A stretch of 21,908 bases of DNA from an uncultured Collinsella sp. (GTDB lineage: Bacteria > Actinomycetota > Coriobacteriia > Coriobacteriales > Coriobacteriaceae), in the NCBI GenBank assembly GCA_905209765.1, contig CAJLUE010000026.1, positions 1-21,908 of the forward strand, in the 5' to 3' direction. Below are positions 21,669 to 21,908 of the stretch, one piece after another. The notes beneath the pieces are model-generated. The model did no database searches. It saw only the letters and a program-made list of their open reading frames with translations, and was not told where the DNA came from. The position numbers and the translations under genes were made by a program. Numbering within the stretch: the first letter of the stretch is position 1; every line of letters starts with the position of its first letter.

Positions 21669-21866
21669 AGAGTCCTCGCATGAGAAGGTGGTTTGCTGCC
21701 ATGATTTTAGTCCGATATGGAGATTAGGCTATATCCTTGTCCGCTCGGGGCGTTAAGATGGCCCGAATTCGGTCGTTTGCGCTCGCTCGGGGTATACTTT
21801 CGACTATATACGGTTCTAATGTGCATGCATTGGGCCTATTTGTCGGATTATGGATGTGGAGCGCAC
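21669..21866. other. Divergent promoter region between the WYL pair and the last gene
   Basis: No gene is seen in this 198-bp stretch. On the plus strand TATACT (21793-21798) is a plausible -10 box without a good -35; TATATA (21805-21810) is an alternative. On the minus strand TAAAAT at about 21707-21712 is a possible -10 for the WYL genes. None is strong. Confidence 0.4.
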
Positions 21867-21908
21867 ATGGCGAACACCCAGAACTATATTAACCACCTGC
21901 TGCAGAAC
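21867..21908 (+). CDS. Start of an unidentified gene (cut by window edge)
   Basis: Fourteen codons are visible, reading MANTQNYINHLLQN. The ATG at 21867 follows GGAG with a 5-nt spacing. A short, helix-like, Asn/Gln-rich N terminus is all that can be described; I assign no function. It is divergent from the WYL regulator pair and could be under their control. Confidence 0.6.
   Translation, partial: MANTQNYINHLLQN

Noticed and set aside
21839..21847. TTGTCGGAT resembling the -35 part of PafBC-dependent damage promoters
   Set aside because: It is only about 20 bases from the start codon and lacks a suitably spaced -10 box.

Overview
The window is a contiguous chromosomal origin region of a high-GC Gram-positive bacterium. 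The order gyrA-gyrB-dciA-recF-dnaN-dnaA on the minus strand, then rpmH-rnpA-yidD-yidC-jag-rsmG-parA-parB on the plus strand, is the classic oriC neighbourhood of Actinobacteria and Firmicutes. Protein character, GTG starts and the gene set (a GHKL-ATPase gene wedged between dnaA and rpmH, an exonuclease-DinG helicase, a PafBC-like WYL pair) suggest class Coriobacteriia, perhaps Collinsella. That taxonomic call is inference; the gene identifications rest on visible motifs. I see no insertion sequence, prophage, CRISPR array, tRNA or rRNA.

Left arm, 1-9169, all minus strand. A GHKL-ATPase/winged-helix protein of unknown function is followed 15 bp later by dnaA, then a 238-bp origin region, dnaN, recF and dciA, ending at an intrinsic terminator. 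After it come gyrB and gyrA (cut by the window edge), separated by a 178-bp gap holding a very long imperfect inverted repeat that overlaps the gyrB stop. These genes supply initiation (DnaA), the sliding clamp, helicase loading, gap repair and supercoiling control.

Origin. Two gene-free regions bracket dnaA and the ATPase gene: 5839-6076 and 9170-9514. Both carry an unusual box-like motif, TTTTCAACA, within a shared 13-mer AGTTTTCAACAGG. The dnaA-dnaN gap also has an AT-rich tract followed by five perfectly phased DnaA-trio units and a box-like site, the layout of a basal unwinding system. DnaA itself has substitutions at base-contacting positions of domain IV, so the variant boxes and variant protein may have changed together.

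Right arm, 9413-14720, plus strand. A strong promoter precedes rpmH-rnpA-yidD-yidC-jag (ribosome, RNase P and membrane insertion), which ends at a strong terminator. Next is a visibly AT-richer block, rsmG, parA, parB and a small membrane-anchored protein. Three perfect parS sites at exactly 39-bp intervals lie between rsmG and parA. A convergent gap with two terminator hairpins and a degenerate parS separates this block from rlmN.

Far right, 14754-21908. rlmN (minus) diverges from ddl (plus). The ddl stop overlaps the start of a 964-residue fusion of a DnaQ-type exonuclease with an Fe-S DinG/XPD-type helicase. That gene converges, with interlocked stop codons, on two overlapping WYL regulator genes on the minus strand. 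A divergent gap leads to the first 14 codons of an unidentified plus-strand gene.
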